DNA from: Pycnopodia helianthoides
Lineage: Eukaryota; Echinodermata; Asteroidea; Forcipulatida; Asteriidae
Direction of reading: 5' to 3'
Length of the DNA stretch: 64,000 nucleotides
NCBI GenBank assembly: GCA_032158295.1
Contig: CM063256.1
Coordinates: 3,954,034 to 4,018,033 of the forward strand
The notes below the pieces were generated by a model, which saw nothing but the letters and a program-made list of their open reading frames with translations, was not told where the DNA came from and did no database searches. This document shows, in pieces, positions 1-12,031 of the stretch (its first letter is position 1; the number at the start of each line of letters is the position of its first letter). The translations under genes were made by a program, and so were the position numbers.

Positions 1-905
1 GCTGATAACCAAACCATGCTTATTTGCAAGCGTTGGATGAGCATTAAACCATGTACATGTATACATTATACTGTACAAGGCCAGGCTTTTTAGGATCTTT
101 TAGGCATACGTTACTAGGCATGATAATATTTGAAGAAAACACTAAATAACAACTTAATCCGTTAAGTTTTAAATGGGTTGGATAGAAATGTATAAATCTA
201 CAAGATTCTTCCTCAGTGCCATTTTAACACGTTTCATACCTACATAAGGACTTTGTATGTTTTCATCTTCATCTACTCTTTATAAGGAAATTAATCAGAG
301 CAAAGCAATCATGACACAACAGATCTGGCATTATGAATATGATGGATTAGTTATGTCGACATAAAGTCAGTCCGCTGTTGTTTGCTACATTCTTCGAAAT
401 AGTCACAACTTGTTAAAGAAAGTGGTCCTAATAGATTGGACTGGTTTTATGTGATTTTATTTTAGAAGCATTCATGGTCTTGTCATGGATACAAAAGTAA
501 TGTTGAATATTATCAAGTTAAAAAACAATTTTTTTTTTAGAATAACTAAAATTGCCAACGACAAAAGAGCATAAAACACTTGTTCTCCCCTGAATATAAG
601 TGATGAATATTGCTGAGAATTCACACACTCAAAGTTTTTATTATTTAGTATCTCGTTCATGAAAAGGGATTATGGTGCTTTGAATTGGAATTGTCATGGC
701 TTTCATTCAGACTGAGAAGTGCTCAATATTTTATCAAGGCTAAGAGCATTGTGTTCATAATGGCTGAAAACCAAACCATGCATATTGGCAAGCGTTTAAT
801 GAGCATTAAACCATGTATACATTTAATGATTTAAAACCATTACATTATAATACTGCACAAGGCCAGGCGTTAATGGGTCTTGCGGGCATGAGTTAATAGG
901 CATGA
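1..905. repeat. Diverged direct repeat pair (about 1-135 and 762-905)
   Basis: The block at 1-135 recurs at about 762-905. Shared landmarks include 'accaaaccatgc', 'gagcattaaaccatgta' and 'aaggccaggc' in the same order, with small indels. This looks like an old local duplication or two copies of one interspersed repeat. The sequence between them is AT-rich and shows no gene. Confidence 0.7.
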
Positions 906-1778
906 GGACTTTTCCCTAACTTTAGGGTCGAACTGTAATATATTGGCATTTTAGTTGTAGCCATGTCAGCCACCTGGTAACTTATTTTTTTAAGGGAGAT
1001 TCTGTATACCAATTTATTTTTCTCTCAAACAATGTGTTTGATGTATATCATACGATAAACACATTGTGGAAAATGTCAACAACTGTAGAGGGAAATATAT
1101 GTGCCTATTTTTCCTTAGGAGTGTTGCAAGACTTTAAAAAAATTGTTTTTATTTTAATTTGTTTTATTCAATGCAAGCCCAATTATTTAAATATTGTTCA
1201 GTGTGATAAAATGAGACTTAACCATTGCAGGTAACACCCATTGAAAAGACAGTAAATTACATGAGATAACGTGCAATGAGGGGGGGGGGGGTGGTATAAC
1301 TGGAGTTTTACAGTCACATATGAATATATTTATCTTTTCCACGAGTGTGAAAACCACATTATCCCTGCCGGTGGAAGGGGGGGGGCACAATGTGACAATG
1401 TGCCCCTACCGTATTTGTGCTCGTATCTTTTTAACACTACATCCAATTACCGCCATTGGTCTGACTTTTCCCAGTATTTATCAAGGATCAGGTTGTAAAC
1501 AAAAATTGGTTGTTCTCGGGGTCAGCTGTTATCAAACAGTTATTTTTTTGTATTTTATAATTTTGGTTTTAGTATTTCCAACAAAATTTCCACTTCTTGT
1601 TTTTTCCTTCTTCCACAATAAACTGGTAGTGATGTGTAACTTACAAATATTAAATGCATTTTGCAAACTCAAAATAGCCGCCATATCCGGCGGCCATCTT
1701 GGAATTTGTGTTTTCAAACTATATCAAGCTTCCAAATTTTCAAGCCAAAAAAAATACCATAGAATCGTCGACCAGGCC
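906..1778. other. No gene seen
   Basis: AT-rich sequence with two short G runs near 1,281 and 1,378. The open frames here (longest 156 codons at 1,320-1,790, plus strand) have no domain-like composition and overlap a decayed transposon edge, so I treat them as chance. Confidence 0.5.
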
Positions 1779-3019
1779 TCATCGTTGTAACCTTTGAAGG
1801 AGTTTCCTACTGGCGTACGCCACAGGGAAATTTGTGCCCCAATGGTTCTGAAGGAGTTCTGCTCCGACCCCTGTATCCGAAGCATCTGTCTGCAATAAAA
1901 AGGTTTGCTGACAATCGGGGAGACGAAAGACAGAAGACGAAATTAACCGTGCTTTAATGTTTTGAATGCCAACTCCTTGCTGGTTTCCCATACAACATGG
2001 TTGGGTTCTCGTGTCTTGGTCTTTTCTGTCAATGGTGCTGCAATAGCGGCATAAACTAGGGATAAATCTACGGTAGTATCCGGTAGACCCTAAAAACGAT
2101 CTCATTTGTTTCTTTGCTTTGGACGGTTCCAGCTGTCCATGTCCCACTATGTGTCCTAAATACTCTAGTTTATCGAAACCAACATGGCATTTGGATGGAC
2201 GGGCAGTTACCCCTGACTGTTCTAATCTTTGAAATATGATTTCAAGGACGTTGAGATGTTCTTCCCATGTCTTTGTGTGAACTAAAAATGTCATCAATTA
2301 AATTGTCAACATGTTGCAAGGCTCGTAGCATAACCCTCATCATCCTGCTCAATGTCGCTGGGGCATTAACTACCCCAAATTAATGGCTCTGTTCTAATTG
2401 ATACAGACCATCTAGTGTGAGGAATGCCGTTTTCTCTTTGGCTGTCTCATATGGAGAGGAATTTGCCAGTAACCATTGCTGAGGTCTATCTTGGTGAAAA
2501 CGGTATCTAAAGACAGTTTGGCAAAGATTTCTTCTGGCTCAGCGTCAAAAATGGTCTCAATTCTTTTTAATCAAGACAATAGGAGACGCATAGGGTGACT
2601 CTGCTCTCTCAATTACTCCCAACTGTAGCATGGATTTCACCTCCTCTTTTACTGTGTCTCGGAGTGCATGTGGCAATGGGTAGGGCTTGGAGCAAATGGG
2701 ATCCAACGAAGTTAACTTTATATCATGCTTCGTTTAATAGCAACGTCTTACCAGGAAGATCTGTAAGAACAGCATGGTACTTCAGAAGTAGGCATCTCAC
2801 CTCGTTCTGCTGTTTGGTTGACAACCCCGGATACACTTGTACATCACCGGTGGATTCCCTTACCGTCAAATTTGGAAGGCGAAGCTGATCTTCGTCTGTA
2901 CTCATCATCCCAGTGCTTACATGTTCACCTGCTTCTATGACTGCCGTGGATACAAAATCCAATATACTTCCTGTAGAAAAAACCTGACTAAAGAAACAAG
3001 ATTCTACAGCATTAGCCAC
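1779..3019 (-). mobile_element. Ty3/gypsy retrotransposon pol fragment: pre-RT, reverse transcriptase and start of RNase H, decayed
   Basis: Read on the minus strand, 3,019-2,723 encodes the linker before reverse transcriptase (motif 'VLTDLPGKT'). 2,720-2,560 continues in broken frames with the RT start ('HALRDTVK'-like and 'SPYASPIVLIKK'-like stretches). 2,500-2,300 gives 'TKIDLSNGYWQIPL'-like text. An open frame at 2,297-1,779 gives the end of RT ('VHTKTWEEHL', 'LEYLGHIVGHGQLEPSK', 'FLGSTGYYRRFIP') and the start of RNase H ('LQTDASDTGVGAELLQ', 'VAYASRKLL'). The order and motifs are those of gypsy/Ty3 pol. Multiple frameshifts and stops show it is dead. It breaks off at about 1,779, where RNase H should continue. 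No LTRs were recognised. Confidence 0.88.
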
Positions 3020-3153
3020 TCGGGGTCGTTAAATATGGTGTTTCAACAGATTGATTAGAAAGGATTTTTCTCTAGTGCCAAGATCAATTTTGTCGTCGTA
3101 GTTAATACCAGTCTTCTTTCAAACGCTGACCCTTTCAGTATAGGAGTACTTTA

Positions 3154-3450
3154 TTATGATCGGTTGGAAGTAGGATTAAAATTTTGTCTCCTTCTTTCAG
3201 TTGACGTTGTCGTAGATTTCTTAATTTCTTCTTGGGCTAGCTGACAAGTTGCTTCAATGCGGAATCGTAAATCTAGAACATACACATAAGTCGTCTTTAC
3301 CTCCGGTATTTCAACATCGTCAGACCATAGCTCTTTCAAAATCGTCATTGCACCTCTGACGGTACGACCATACAAAATATCAAATGGTGGCAACTATTCC
3401 CCTAAAGTTGTACTTGTCATTTGTAGCGGGTGTTCAGTCGGTAATTGTGT
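3154..3450 (-). mobile_element. Ty3/gypsy integrase C-terminal fragment, out of normal order
   Basis: Minus-strand translation shows 'PPFDILYGRTVRGAMTILK' followed by 'ELW', the typical text near the C-terminal end of a gypsy-type integrase core. An upstream in-frame stop precedes it ('LGE*LPPF'). Integrase normally lies downstream of RNase H, but here it lies upstream of the RT fragment on the same strand. The two pieces are therefore either ends of two neighbouring element copies or a rearranged single copy. Confidence 0.8.
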
Positions 3451-4552
3451 CTGATATAAATTCAGAAGATTGACTGACAGGGACAGATCAAACGTCGAAA
3501 TAATGTAACCCAATAATAGCCAATCCTATATTAAACAAGCGCAATCTTAGTAAATATTTCACAATACATCTTGGGAGACCGAGTGCAGTTAAAAATATTT
3601 TAAAAATTTGATTGTCAGTGTCGTTGTTTTTGCTGTTTTTCAAACAATTAAAACTATGTTTGAATTATTGCTAGTTAATTTCTCGTGACACTACGGAGCT
3701 TACACGATGACGTCACTAACACCGCCATTAAAGATGGCGCAGCGCATAGGATGGTCCAATGAGCAACCTTCTTTTGACATACTCAAGTGACGTGATGTGC
3801 GTAAGGTTGATTAAATTATTATGAAATTTCACTCTGTGACATTTCCACAATAAATAATAAAAAACATGTTCATTATGTCAAAATTGAAGCGTGTGCTGAC
3901 AACGTAACGGGTGTGCCTTGGGACCACAAAGGTCGCTAAAACGGTATAACGTTCCATTTTATCTATTACTCTTTCACAGCGAATTTTATTACGTGACGTC
4001 ATCGGACATCACCCCCTCACCCGCCCCCTTTTCCCCACCACAAGCACCACTCTACCTGAACCTTCGAGTACCTGCTTCCCGAAATTAGCGAACGTTTTGA
4101 ATGCAGCATTTTATTTCATTTATTGACCGAACAGCTAGGTTTGTTATTTGTACTGCACTTTTGATATAAGCTACCTAGAGGAGGCGCCCTCAACCAACTG
4201 TGGTTTTATTTGGAGGCACTGAATGTCAAAGGTCAATCTGCAATCTTCAGATTGTGTGTGTGTATCATGGAGAGCACAGCGAGATTAAGACGGTGTGAGA
4301 TAGCCTTTTCGTTTTGAGAGTTTCAACGATGATGTGAGCTGTCATGGTCGACCAAGGAAATATGTATGTTTCTCCTTATCTTTTCTTAATTCAGTTTTAT
4401 TGTTTAAGGCACACATGGTCGTTTTATCATACAAAATTCGAGCCAGTGGCCATCTGCCATCTGACAAAGAGCGCCCTCTCCCATTCAAGCCATTCGCGAG
4501 CCGCAAGATCATCCACGGGTCTGTTTCGTTCTGTCCCAGCTCCTCATCCAAG
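3451..4552. other. No gene seen
   Basis: About 1.1 kb with no supportable coding sequence. Short G/C-poor frames are not conserved-looking, and I see no repeat shared with the rest of the window. Confidence 0.4.
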
Positions 4553-4875
4553 AGTGCACCCCACTAAATAGGAAGTAAACAGAGCGTCGGCCCCATTAAT
4601 TTTTGTAGGCCATCAAAATATTCTATTCTAGACGGATTTGAGAGCCCAAGTAAAGGGATACAGTGTACACATTTGGCCAAATCGTGACCTGGGGGTTGTT
4701 GACTTCCAACTGGAGGTATTTTGGATAACATAGGCCCTGAAGCAAATGGTTCTATTTGCCGAGAGGTGTAGGGACATTTTTCAACAATGATGCTCCGACG
4801 TTTGGAAAATTACACCGGTGTAGGGGTGTTTTTATTGGTGTTTTGGAGGGAGAATAACTCGACGGGCCTGAGGGA
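4553..4875 (-). mobile_element. Truncated copy of the GTACGGGTGCACCCC terminal-inverted-repeat MITE
   Basis: From 'gtgcaccccactaaatagg' at 4,553 through 'ataactcgacgggcctga' near 4,872 the sequence matches the reverse complement of 44,488-44,800, with many substitutions. The intact relative at 44,388-44,807 has 23-bp perfect terminal inverted repeats. Here only one end is present and the far end is lost after about 4,875. Confidence 0.75.
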
Positions 4876-6473
4876 TGAAGTTAACATTAAAATAGTCGTT
4901 AACTCATTCTTACGCAAACTAGTTAGCTTTAACACTTCGCGTTTTATTTCAAGTTACAGCCAAAGACTGTTTACATCGTGTGGGGCGCTATATCTACATG
5001 GCAAGGGGGGGGGGTGAAGCGTATTCTGCGGCACTTTTCTCAACTCGATTAAACGGAAGCGGGCGGAGAGACGGTGACACAACTAGCGATTAATTTATTG
5101 TTAAATAAACATCAAATACATTAATTTAAACAAATATTGCTGGTTTAGTGTTATTTTGAAGTGTTGGGGCTAGTTAGGGTTAATTACGAAGGGGTTAGTC
5201 TTGATTACGATTAGTATTGAAGAGTTTGAGTTGGATAGGGTTAATGTTGAAGGGTCTGGATGATTGAGGTGGATTTTACCTATTTAAGAATTGTTGAGTG
5301 AAAAAAAAAGATATTTCACACAATCATGAAACTATAAAATGTCTACAAAATCTTATTTGATTACTATTAGTGGGTTGTTAGAGTGCAGTGAACATAGCAC
5401 TGCAGTGATATAACCAGTAAATACATGAAACAAGGGGCACGTTGACTTCGAATTGGGCGATTTGGGCTGTAAAAAGCGTTTAACAGGTTCACATTTAACT
5501 ACACTTTTTCACATTTCACATTTATTTAAAAATACATAGCATTCGTTCTTAAAGTTGTCTCTAAAATGTAAAAATCATGCTATTTTTGTTCATAAAATAT
5601 TGCTGGAGGCACAAAGTTAGAACCTGGTGCACTTAAACAAAAAATTATTTACAGTTTTTTGATTAATTCATTTTTGTTAACAAACAAATTTGAAAAATTG
5701 CGTACTCATACTTATTCCTGCATCATACAATAAAAAAAAAATACGCACACCTTTTTATTAACAATTATGTACTTCACTATTGAAAAAGCTGACAAAAATA
5801 AAAGTTTAATTGTGGTTCGAATTGATATAATTTAGGTCAAGGGATAAGATTTTTGTATCATTTGCTGCTCAAACCAAGCAAAAAATGAGGAGGGGATAGA
5901 TTTTTTTATCCCTTGGACCCCAAACATGACAAAATGTGCGTTATATTGCCAACAAATAACTGGAATTTATTAACTTTTTAATTGTTAGCTTTAAAAAACT
6001 AGATTGATTTCTAAAATCTGGAGCATGTTTTTCACAATTTAGAGGGAAAAATGGTAAAAGACAAATTTGTTGCTTTAAAATCCTGTTTCGATTGAAATTT
6101 TCGGACTTTAATGACAATTTGAAGCAGTAAATTTGAATGTGAAAAAATGCAGTTAAATGTGAACCTGTTGTTTTATGAAGCTATGAAGATAATTTTGTTC
6201 ATAACCAGTTTCTTTTAAGATGGCAGCCGGAGAAAAGGGTTTCCCGGAATTAAAACTTGCAAAACCTTAACATGACAGACTTGTGAGGTTCCGAAAACGA
6301 CTTTAATATAATTTGGAAATTAGGTTCTTACTCCGTTACAAGAAAAGGAAAAAAGAGTCATATTTTATACTGAAAAATTGATTAAAAGCATGCTTAGGTT
6401 AATAATGACGTAACTAGTGGTGTAAGTGCACATGAACTAACATAACTTCCTTCTCGTTAAAACACTTATTTAA
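4876..6473. other. AT-rich intergenic stretch with diverged interspersed repeat
   Basis: No gene seen. 5,318-5,470 (landmarks 'cactgcagtgatataacc', 'ggggcacgttg', 'tgggctgtaaaaagcg') is similar in order to 6,905-7,080 plus 7,215-7,265, indicating two copies of one old repeat separated by the 6,474-6,860 MITE. A loose 'gttagggtta' patch near 5,165-5,270 is too degenerate to be telomeric. Confidence 0.45.
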
Positions 6474-6860
6474 AGGAACATTACAGATTTGGTAAGAAAA
6501 GAACTTGTAAAATATACTTTTTGATCACAGATTTACATAAAACTTACACGGTCTAATGATGATGATAGTAGAAAACATCCCTTGAAATATTTCTGTCTGA
6601 AATGCCATATTTGATGAGAAATTAATAAACTAATTTTCCGATTGGAGTTTATCGCTCAGTGAGCGTTTTATTCATTTGTTGAATCTATAATGATTTCATG
6701 CAAATGTGTAATCGGTTTTTCACTATTTTCTCGTGACCCAGATGGCTGATCGATCTCAAACTTGTACAGGTTTGTCAGTTTATATAAATGGTGGATTACA
6801 TAAAGTACTTACACTGTCAGCAACTGTTTTGTTAGCAAAAACCAATTCTGTAATGTTCCT
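6474..6860. mobile_element. MITE with TTAA target duplication, family AGGAACATTACAG
   Basis: Flanked by TTAA at 6,470-6,473 and 6,861-6,864. The ends are inverted repeats, 'aggaacattacagatttgg' on the left and the reverse complement of 'accaattctgtaatgttcct' on the right. A second copy, over 90% similar by eye, lies at 63,192-63,569, also flanked by TTAA. There is no coding capacity. TTAA flanks fit a piggyBac-like mobiliser, but I cannot assign the autonomous partner. Confidence 0.88.
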
Positions 6861-7569
6861 TTAAACAATGGCGCAATATCAATCGGTTAACAGTTATGTA
6901 TATTTATAAACAAATAGTATGTTTACAAAATCATGAAACTAAACAATTTTTAACAAAATCTAACTTTGTTTGTTGTAACTGCACAGTGAACATACAGCAC
7001 TTCAGTAATATAACCCGAAAGAAACGAAACTAGTGAACATGCTCCGTTTTCAGAAAATATTTTGATTTTCGAGAGAGACTGAACTTCAAATAGTTTGGTC
7101 ACGGATGATTCCATGCAGCTTTTTTCATTCTATTAATAGCTTTATTTTCCGAGTATAATAACTGATTTGTGATTTTCAAAAAATTACCACAAAGCGAATG
7201 AGCAGTTAACCACACAAAAGGGGCACGTTGGTTTGGATTGAGAGCTTTGGGCTATAAACAGCGCGTTTGTTATGATAGTTAGAAACTTATTTTAAAAGTA
7301 GACTATATTGATTCACAAAAATATTCCTTGACATTGTGAGTTTTATGTGTGATTTCAACCCAATTGGTGACTCTACAAAATGGTGGACCGTAAGTTATGC
7401 TGGTTGTATTTCCAGAGGCAAATTTATGTTGTTTAATAACTAATTACAACACACTTTAGGTGTTTTAGTGCACGAACAAAAAGCAATTCCAAACAGCAAA
7501 ATTTTGAGAGATTTGAAGGCAATGTGCACCTTCATAAAAAGTAGTTTGCCCAGAATATTGAGCAACCTT

Positions 7570-7772
7570 TCACAGGTGCGACAGTGCTGGTGATACGGGG
7601 CGCTGACAGATTAACTTGCTCAATATATCACAATTCTCATCGTCCCAGCCTGAATAACGCAGCAGGCCTCCGGCGCAATCTTGTTTGCCGTTGTAATTAT
7701 CTGGCTGAACAGCATCCCATCTCTTGTCCTGCTCGTCAATAGTACCTTCACCATCCAAACACACCCAGGTAC
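7570..7772 (-). CDS. C-type lectin, exon 2 (left-arm copy)
   Basis: Mirror image of 17,682-17,884. It encodes the second half of the C-type lectin domain (residues 108-174 of the 174-residue model) with the QPD sugar-binding motif, the WDDENC segment and the final conserved cysteine, then a stop. The acceptor 'ggatcag' precedes it on the minus strand. If the palindrome is an artefact, this and the right-arm copy are one and the same exon. Confidence 0.85.
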
Positions 7773-8058
7773 CTGATCCGAGTCAATCCGAAATAAAATG
7801 TATCATTACATCAAACGTTGGGAGAACGTACTTCAATTTAGGGTTAGGATGCTTACTACCATTACCATCTTTATAACAAGCAAGCTTTCGGATGAAAATT
7901 GCACGATTTATTTTTTCGGGGTCACTACCAAACGATGACTCATAACTCTAAATGGAAAGTACACATTGTTTTTGTTAAAGCCGCGTTTTGCTTGGACTGC
8001 GACGGAACCGTCGGGATCAAGCAGAACATTTAAAGGACACGTCGTTGCCTTCGTTGCC

Positions 8059-8165
8059 AGGGCCGTGGCCGTGCGATAAAGACCGTCCTTTATCACATGG
8101 CCACGACCCTGCCGGTTTTAAACGGCCGGTTAAGACTCTTTACTCTTTTATTCCCTTAATTATGT
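8059..8165. mobile_element. Hairpin-bearing MITE fragment related to 57,724-57,815
   Basis: 8,059-8,081 pairs with 8,088-8,110 ('ggccgtggccgtgcgataaag' against 'ctttatcacatggccacg') with two mismatches around a 6-base loop. The following sequence 'ccacgaccctgccggtttta ... tactcttttattccctta' is shared with 57,738-57,815. It lies in the lectin intron and is mirrored at 17,289-17,395. Confidence 0.6.
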
Positions 8166-8280
8166 GTAAGAGATTAGGTACCACACAAAAGTTGATCAGA
8201 AACGATTGGACCTTGAACATGAGTAGAAAGAAAAATCACATATTCTGACGATGTTTTTTCGTTATAAGGCATTTATTAAT

Positions 8281-8427
8281 GGGAATAACAGTGCGAGGAG
8301 CCGGTCTTCACTGCGTGGTAATGACCTTGGTTGGTGGCTGGCCGCTGTTCGGTCCATTAACAGCGGCCAGCCACCAACCAAGGTCATTACCACGCAGTGA
8401 AGACCGGCTCCTCGCACTGTTATTCCC
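8281..8427. mobile_element. Perfect 69-bp-arm palindromic MITE in the lectin intron
   Basis: 8,281-8,349 is the exact reverse complement of 8,359-8,427, with a 9-base spacer 'cggtccatt'. The ends read gggaataacagtgcgaggag / ctcctcgcactgttattccc. The near-identity of the arms suggests either a recent insertion or a gene-conversion-prone hairpin. The mirrored copy is at 17,027-17,173. Confidence 0.9.
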
Positions 8428-8940
8428 TAAGTAATGGTAGCACAAATTCGGGCGTGATTGGCAAACGGGTTTTCTAAAAAGAAAGCATGCTCGTCCCAAG
8501 TTATAATTTTGTTTCAATGTTAGTTTAATAAATTAGTTGTTTTATTGAAAAATTGTAATTGTATATTGATAACAAATTGCTCTCAGTAGGCCCCCTTTTT
8601 TCGAAAAATTTTCATAAATAGAATTCTGAACGAAAATGTTATTTCAAAGAAAAATCTAGGCTTTGTTCGAGTTGTTGAACACAGATTTACGTCATTCATG
8701 TTAATAATACGGTATGCCACACCGCTGCACTTTGGAACCTCCTACTCGTATTTTACTTCCCATTAACTATGTCACAGTTCAAGAGGAACGTCCACAAATA
8801 TTAGCTCTCACTTTAGATTTGTTCTTACTTTCCTTGTATCCCTCACCCTTGGTGGCATTTCAACCTTGTATAAGCGATTTGTCATAAAATAACCTAATTA
8901 TAAGAACGATTGGACATCATTTTAAGAATTGTGTACTAAC

Positions 8941-9262
8941 CTTCAACTTCAATGTCGTTGCAACCAATCCAGAACGAGCTGCAGTTGCACATGTTGAAGA
9001 GGTGTTGTAATTCTTCTTCTGATTGAGGGACAACAATCTCACCGCCTAACTCAATGCATATCTGCTTGCCCTCTTCCCATGTAACTTTGGCATCATGCAT
9101 CTTGTAGCATTTGTCTTGCCACTGGCTCCAAGTAGGAGGGCATCGCGGGGCCTTCTTCATACACCGCCCATTTACGGCAGCGTAGTTTGCCATCATAAAT
9201 ATACCAACAACACCCAGCAGTTTGCTCGCCAACATTTTGCAGACCAATAAAAAACAGATCAT
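8941..9262 (-). CDS. C-type lectin, exon 1 (left-arm copy)
   Basis: Mirror image of 16,192-16,513 and identical to it by eye. It encodes the signal peptide and the first half of the C-type lectin domain, and ends at a GTTAGT donor. See the right-arm entry for the description. Confidence 0.85.
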
Positions 9263-10307
9263 CCAGTCACAAAAAGAAACTACGCAACGCGGCCGTACTC
9301 CATATCAGCGATGACCAAATCAATACAAACCCTAATAAAATAACATTTAATACATAGAACTTGAAAAAAAACAACAGACTTACTATGGTTTTGAGGTACG
9401 CATAATAAGCTGTGGCGTAGTACGAAATTTAGATGATACGACAATTAAATTGTTCAGGGAAATTTATGAGCAAAATGTTTTCTGAAATGATAATATTGAT
9501 TAACCTTGAGGCGACAGGCTTGGCAATTAACAATTTGATGGACCAAACTGTGTCTATGGTAACAAACTACAAACCTTCATGTTACTCAAATAGACACACA
9601 CAAACAACACTTAATTAAATTCTTGCTGCGGTGTGCAAGAAAAAACGTCAACAGCGTGTAGTACGGTCAACTTTTTTACACAATATGTTATGGAAAAATC
9701 GATCAGTATTACTTTTATTATCACGTGCACTGCACTCGTTCCAGGCAACTGAAAAAAATCTGCAGGAGCTGCGGCCATTATTATATTTTTAGGTGCTTGG
9801 CCAACAGCCAAAAACCTATTGCTGTTTAACTGTTGTTTTTAAACGTCTTATTAGTGAACCTTCTCTCGCAATTTTGTCAAGTGTATAGATGGAACCGCAA
9901 CTTTTTGGGATGATGACGGCATCGACGACAATACAACCAAAGCGTTGAAAATGAACGTTTGATATTTTATAGATCAACTTGAACGAAATCACCAAAACAA
10001 ATTTGGCCCTTTATATTGTTTATTATGTGTTTAGCTACTATTTGGTCTTTAGTTTGAAGTTTTCTTTGCTGAAATTCTGCTGAAATTTGATCGGAAAAAC
10101 TAGCCCCCCCTTGTTTGATTTTTTTACTAGTGTTTTTTCCGCCGTTGGCGGCGCCCTCGCATGATACGTCATACTGCGGTGTGAGTGAAGGTTGTTTATC
10201 TTCATTTGCATGCATTTACCATTTGTCTTGTTTGGGTCACATCACATTACCGATTTTTTCAAGCTTTTTATCAACAACGTGTGAAAGTTTTTATCAAGCC
10301 TGGCCTG

Positions 10308-10560
10308 TGTACTGTCGGTGGATGCAAAAGAAACAGCAAATTAATCCGGAGGTTCGTTTTATTAATTTTCCGAGGAATCTGGCAATCTCAAAAAAGTGGG
10401 TGAAATTTGTAAACACTCGAAAGAATTTCACGTTTCCGCGGTCGAATGGACCATGATTTGCACACTTCACGGAAGACTGCAGAGAATCGTCCAGTCAAAT
10501 AATGGCAAACATGGGTTTACAGTCTAAACATCAGTTGACGCAGGGCTCGGTGCCAACCTT
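10308..10560 (+). pseudogene. Decayed THAP zinc-finger domain
   Basis: Pieces of a C2CH THAP domain occur in order but in different frames. 'CTVGGCKRNSK' gives the first C-x4-C pair (10,308 onward). 'FINFPRNLAISKKWVKFV' supplies the FP...W segment. An 'ICTLH' / 'HFTEDC' overlap gives the second C...H pair, with about 5 bases lost. 'GSVPTL' near 10,543-10,560 corresponds to the C-terminal AVPTIF box. At least one frameshift and one stop break it. THAP domains bind DNA in transcription factors and P-element-type transposases; which origin applies cannot be told. The mirror lies at about 14,890-15,146, where the sequence is noisy. Confidence 0.65.
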
Positions 10561-10690
10561 GATGGCTTGAAAGCACCGAATATCGAGGGTTGTTGTGCGA
10601 GTACTCGTGGAGATGGGGCTGCAAGATTGAAAGTTTTGCAGAATATTGTTTTAAATCCAGGGCCGAAAAAGTAGCTAGTATCTATTACAC

Positions 10691-10718
10691 ATTAAAAAAA
10701 AAAAAAAAAAAAAAAAAG
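10691..10718. repeat. Poly(A) tract
   Basis: About 27 consecutive A, mirrored by a poly(T) run at about 14,709-14,737. It is a useful anchor showing that the noisy right arm still tracks the left arm. Confidence 0.9.
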
Positions 10719-12031
10719 CTTGTCCCTGCATGTTTTTGAAAGGGGTGATATTTCGAGAGGCATGAATTATTATGTATATATTATGTAACCTTGTTCAAAA
10801 TCAAACTGGAAGAGGCCGATAGAGAAGGAGGAAAAGAATGGTGTTTGGGAAAGTCCGGGGGGGGGGTAATAAATTAATTTTTAGCTGAATAACATGACTA
10901 GTAATACACGTTTTGTTTCTTTCTGTTTTTGACAATTTATTTGCCAATCCTTGGAACAAAAATTTTTCTATTTTAAAAGATACACACTTAGTACAACTGT
11001 TTTTACTTTAATTGTTTTTTACTGGGAGTATTCATTTGTTGGCAAGTTAATTACTGTACCCATAAATAGACCATGTCACGTACGTGTATATACACGTATA
11101 CCAGGCCACTTTCTGCAGGCGAGAATCTTTGCTGATATGTCAAGAAACAATAAAAAATAAAAACTGCCAACAGCACAAATTATGATGCTTTTCCATTGCA
11201 TGTACATGTACATGTATACACCAAACACCTGCCAGTAATTGGACTGTCTGGCTCTCTGTAAGGTCAAAGGTCACATGGTTTTATTTGCTACAATGAAGAC
11301 CTTAGGTACAGAATAATTAAAACTGGAAATTACAATGGATGATTCAAGGGAAGTTGAAATTGGTGGGATTTGAGGTTCTAAGTGAAGATGGTAACAAACA
11401 GTAGGGCCTACATAAAGTCTGCAGTGAACCTTCATGGTAAAACAATATAGTGGCAAGTTTCATTCAAGTAGGCCTATGTACACACATGTATGTTTCGAAT
11501 TACTCTATTTTTATCATATTGTAAAACAAAAATCTAATTTTGTTAAAAAAAACCATAACTCAACAGCTGATGCCAAACATTTAATGCTGTTTATTAATTA
11601 ATTTGTTAAGGTTGTATATTGGTTTGCATATTCATAATCAAACATGTGCACTTAAACAGCTATACCAGAGTGGTGATTTTGTCATAAAAACCATTGCTGC
11701 AAAAAGTATATTTAAAGTAAAACAAATAGCACTTGAGAAAATAATGTTAAAGACCATATCTCATTTCGCAAAAATTAAGTGACATTATCTCTTCCATGAA
11801 GAAGTTATTATTAAAATTATTGTCAAGGTTTTTCAGTGATTCGACTGTGGCTTCATGATGACAGACCATAGTGCAAACAATTACATGTATACAAGTTGGC
11901 CTAATCCAGTGGTGGATATAAAAATCCCTTATACTGTCCATTAGGGTTCGGGTAGGTCCTACGGATTGCCTCCATTACACAGGAGGGTAGAGGTACTCGA
12001 TTGAAACGCCCAAGACAACCCCAGCACCACC

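Larger units (their letters stand above)
7449..12031. repeat. Left arm of a ~10.5-kb palindrome
   Basis: The reverse complement of this arm reappears at 13,319-18,004. Paired coordinates add to 25,454 for all features between 7,570 and about 10,400 (for example 7,570 with 17,884, and 9,262 with 16,192). That means no net indel over about 2.8 kb and, by eye, near-perfect identity. The single difference noticed is a homopolymer: CCC at 7,549-7,551 against GG near 17,904. From about 10,440 inward the left arm stays clean while the right arm is noisy. The arm loses pairing at 'ccagcaccacct' (12,021-12,032). Confidence 0.95.

Noticed and set aside
1320..1790. 156-codon plus-strand frame
   Set aside because: Low-complexity Phe/Leu-rich text over AT-rich DNA, running into the edge of the gypsy fragment.
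5160..5270. Interstitial telomere repeat (TTAGGG)
   Set aside because: Only scattered 'gttagggtta' words without a regular 6-bp period. Similar scattered words at 51,580-51,680 were also rejected.
9967..10215. 82-codon minus-strand frame, mirrored at 15,239-15,487
   Set aside because: No domain, no splice context, and it sits antisense to the THAP relic region. Its presence twice is only due to the palindrome.
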